The translations under genes were made by a program, and so were the position numbers. The notes below the pieces were generated by a model that did not search any database, was not told the origin of the DNA, and saw only the letters and a program-made list of their open reading frames with translations. Shown in pieces: positions 38,965-41,830 of a stretch of DNA of 41,830 nucleotides. Origin of the DNA: Kiritimatiellia bacterium (lineage in GTDB: Bacteria; Verrucomicrobiota; Kiritimatiellia; JAFGHX01); the NCBI GenBank assembly GCA_016929905.1, contig JAFGHX010000438.1, positions 1 to 41,830 on the forward strand. Direction: 5' to 3'. Every line of letters begins with the position of its first letter. Within the stretch, counting starts at the first letter, position 1.

Positions 38965-40757
38965 ATGACCACCGAACAGCTACAACCGGCGCGACGCGCA
39001 ACGTGCGTGTGTGCGGTACTCCTTTCGGCCGTTGCCGCCGAAGCGGCCGTGCAGGCGTGGGACCCGGGCGGCGTGGTGCCCGCCGCCGGAAATGTCTGGG
39101 AAGCGGACGGCTGGGCGGCCGTCTCCCCGGCAAGCGCCGCCGGATATGCCTTCAAGCAGGATGCCGTCGTCGAGAACCGATACGTGCGAGTCGTCCTGTG
39201 TGCGCAGGGCGGCAAGGCGCTGCTCCATTCGAAGCCGCCCGGCCGGCACGCGAGCCTGCAGCTGCTCTTCGTGCCGGCGCGCGGGCACGGCATGCCGGCC
39301 GCCGCGGCATGGCGCATACGCGAAGCGGCGGAAAGCAGGATGGTACTCGAGGGGAACTTCGGAGGGAGCGGCTCAGGGGCGGCCCCGCTCCAGGCCGTGC
39401 TGGTGCTGCGCGATACAGCCCTGGAAGTGCGGCCGGAAGGCGGCCTCGCGGCCGTACGCCTGCTTCAACACATGGACTACGGCCTGCTCCCCGCCATCAT
39501 CGGGGAAGACCAGAGCTACGAGCCCGCCGCATGGCCGGCCGCGACACGCTACCTGAACCTGCCCGCCGAAAATCTCTTTCTGGGCCTGCTGCCGGGCGAG
39601 GACCGGCTCCTCGTGTGTACCTGGCCGCGCGGCGCACAGACGCTGCGCCTGGCGCTGGGTAACGCGCCGGACAACGCCCGGGTGATCGCCGGGCTCGAGG
39701 CCACGCTGGCCGGCAAACCCTTCTTCCTGACGCTGCTGACTCATCCCGGCATCTGGCACAAGGAAACCCTGGACGACCGCTACCTGGACACCGACGTGCT
39801 CAGCGCATGGACGAAACCGTTCGAGGCCAGTCGCTGGCGCGTGCAGGGCACGATGCGAGGCGTGCCCAGTTCGCTCGAATGGCGAACCCGGAAGGGCGAA
39901 GTCGGGCTGTGGGGACTCGAACATGTCACGTGCCCGGCCTGGTTCGACGGCAACAAAGCGTGTTTCCGGCTCAGCAAGAGCATCTCGGACAAGGGCGCCT
40001 TCCTCGCCTATCCGCTCGGCCCGAAGGGGAAGAACGCGCCCGTCGATACGCCACTCGACATTATGGCCGACGCACTCGGCCAGGGCGAGCGCGACAGCAT
40101 CCTGGACATGGCCGGTGAGTACAGAAGGGGCCGGGGAAACGTGCCCGGCTGGAAACTGTCCGACGGCTACCCCTATGTCGACGGCAGCTACAGCTGCCAC
40201 GTCTGTCCGGTCCTGTACGCGGTGTTTGATGCCGGTCGCGAGGTCGAGGAGAAGCCGTTCGTTCAGGCGATCCTGTGGGACCAGAGCACGTTGTTCGCCA
40301 CGCAACGCCAGCGGATTATGGAATTCATGGAACTGGCCTGGGACTTGCGCAAGACCTGCGCCGAGCTCCGCCGCACGCAGCCGAAACTGGCACCCGTGCT
40401 CGCCGGCATCGAGGAGACCACGGCCAAGATGGAGGCGCTTTACGAGCCGCAAAAGACCATCACCGACCCCACGTACTGGGAGCAGCACGACCAGGCCATC
40501 ATGGCGCTGACCCGGCAGCATGCCCCGGAAAACCTCGCCGCCTGTGTGCATCACGCCTGCCTGCTGCACCACGTCGGCGTGATCCAGACCCATAAACTGC
40601 CCGTCGACCTGCTCCGGGAGACCCGGGACCTCTATACGCGCGCCGGTTATGCTTGCGTGAATACGCCCGATGCGGTACCAGTAGTCGAGGCAATCCGAAA
40701 ACGCATTCGAGAATGCTTGCGACAACCGTACTGGAGTCAGAGAGGGGTCGGCGGAAG

Positions 40758-40761
<4 letters not shown>
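38965..40761 (+). CDS. Exported protein of unknown function
   Basis: A 598-aa protein with a probable signal peptide (ATCVCAVLLSAVAAEA). It starts at 38965, where AGGAGG sits 7 bp ahead; the frame is open from 37735, but that part overlaps the previous gene in another frame and is a shadow. The first 330 residues are beta-rich (ENRYVRVVLCAQGGKALLHSK, LQAVLVLRDTALEVRPEGGLAAVRLLQHMDYGLL), the last 200 mostly helical with several His and Cys (NLAACVHHACLLHHVGV). I did not recognise the family. The stop codon overlaps the next start as ATGA, so the two are translationally coupled. Confidence 0.82.
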
Positions 40762-41585
<824 letters not shown>

Positions 41586-41620
41586 CGGCGGGCTGAAACG
41601 CGCCAACCGCCTTTCCGCAA

Positions 41621-41644
41621 CTCTGTCGTAGTCTTTGTCGGAGT
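41621..41644. repeat. Two 12-bp units of the TTTGTCG family
   Basis: CTCTGTCGTAGT and CTTTGTCGGAGT in tandem, 35 bp past the SUMF1-gene stop codon. They match the reverse complement of the right-arm units at 12962-12997 (TTTGTCGTAAGC) and resemble those at 21546. Confidence 0.6.
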
Positions 41645-41736
41645 GAACCGTGGCGTTCGCAGGAACCTTTCGATTAGGGACGGCGATGACGAATAGGACC
41701 AGAACGACGATCACCGGGGCTACTCGCGTCCTCCGG

Positions 41737-41830
41737 CCCCACGACCCCACGGCCCCACGGTCCCACGGTCCCACGGCCCCACGGTCCCACGGTCCCACGG
41801 TCCCACGGTCCCACGGTCCCACGGTCCCAC
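41737..41830. repeat. 8-bp tandem array running off the window
   Basis: Eleven full octamers plus six bases of consensus TCCCACGG (early units CCCCACGA and CCCCACGG), in exact 8-bp register. The 3' end is cut by the window. Period and position between genes match the other arrays, with a different unit. Confidence 0.9.

Overview
The window is a GC-rich bacterial chromosome segment. The best guess for its source is a member of the PVC superphylum, most like Kiritimatiellota, Lentisphaerota or Verrucomicrobiota. This rests on family content only: a secreted C10 peptidase ending in a DSDGMPNGWEE / DADGFSNWAEY calcium-binding type tail, a DUF5107-TPR protein, a uroporphyrinogen-decarboxylase-like protein beside Gfo/Idh/MocA and DegT genes, a REC-HDOD protein, and a GldA/GldF/GldG/DUF4340 operon. 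No rRNA, tRNA, CRISPR array, transposase or phage gene was seen.

Layout. 265-4772 (minus): an FHA / zinc-ribbon / membrane / coiled-coil protein and ispG. 5220-7952 (minus): an HU-family protein and a partial ATP synthase operon, atpB-atpE-atpF-atpH, which ends in a terminator without atpAGDC. 8149-10737: a convergent REC-HDOD regulator and a soluble REC-histidine kinase. 10918-12885 (plus): an undecaprenyl-phosphate sugar transferase and a YuiD-type membrane protein. 13273-20671 (plus): a tight five-gene operon of a GldA-type ATPase, GldF-type permease, GldG-type protein, DUF4340 protein and a TMTC-like multi-spanning TPR protein. 20782-30367 (minus): six genes for a PIG-L deacetylase, a NagB-like protein, a Gfo/Idh/MocA oxidoreductase, a DegT aminotransferase, a DUF5107-TPR protein and a UroD-like protein. 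30582-33435 (plus): a divergent ROK-type regulator and an AAC(3)-like / TIM-barrel fusion. 33455-35830 (minus): the C10 peptidase. 36305-41585 (plus): a three-gene set of exported proteins (beta-propeller, unknown, SUMF1-domain).

How the genes fit together. The 20782-33435 block looks like a carbohydrate or amino-sugar pathway. A dehydrogenase and a PLP aminotransferase could install an amino group, an AAC(3)-like protein could acylate it, a PIG-L enzyme could remove acyl groups, and a NagB-like protein could isomerise or deaminate. The ROK protein is a natural candidate regulator. A perfect 17-bp palindrome lies over the -35 box of the UroD-like promoter in the divergent gap. The substrate cannot be read from the sequence.

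The most unusual feature is in the gaps between genes. At least six of them hold palindromic elements made of short-period degenerate arrays (7, 8 or 12 bp units), often in two inverted arms around a GC-rich hairpin. Unit sequence differs from locus to locus, but the architecture recurs. Two loci (4792-5143 and 25811-25916) clearly share arms and an exact 19-bp core, so they belong to one dispersed family. Every gap in the six-gene 20782-30367 block carries such an element or another structured one. One of these (22714-22805) folds as a compact multi-helix junction just upstream of the NagB-like gene. All calls come from reading the sequence by eye; no database search or folding program was run.
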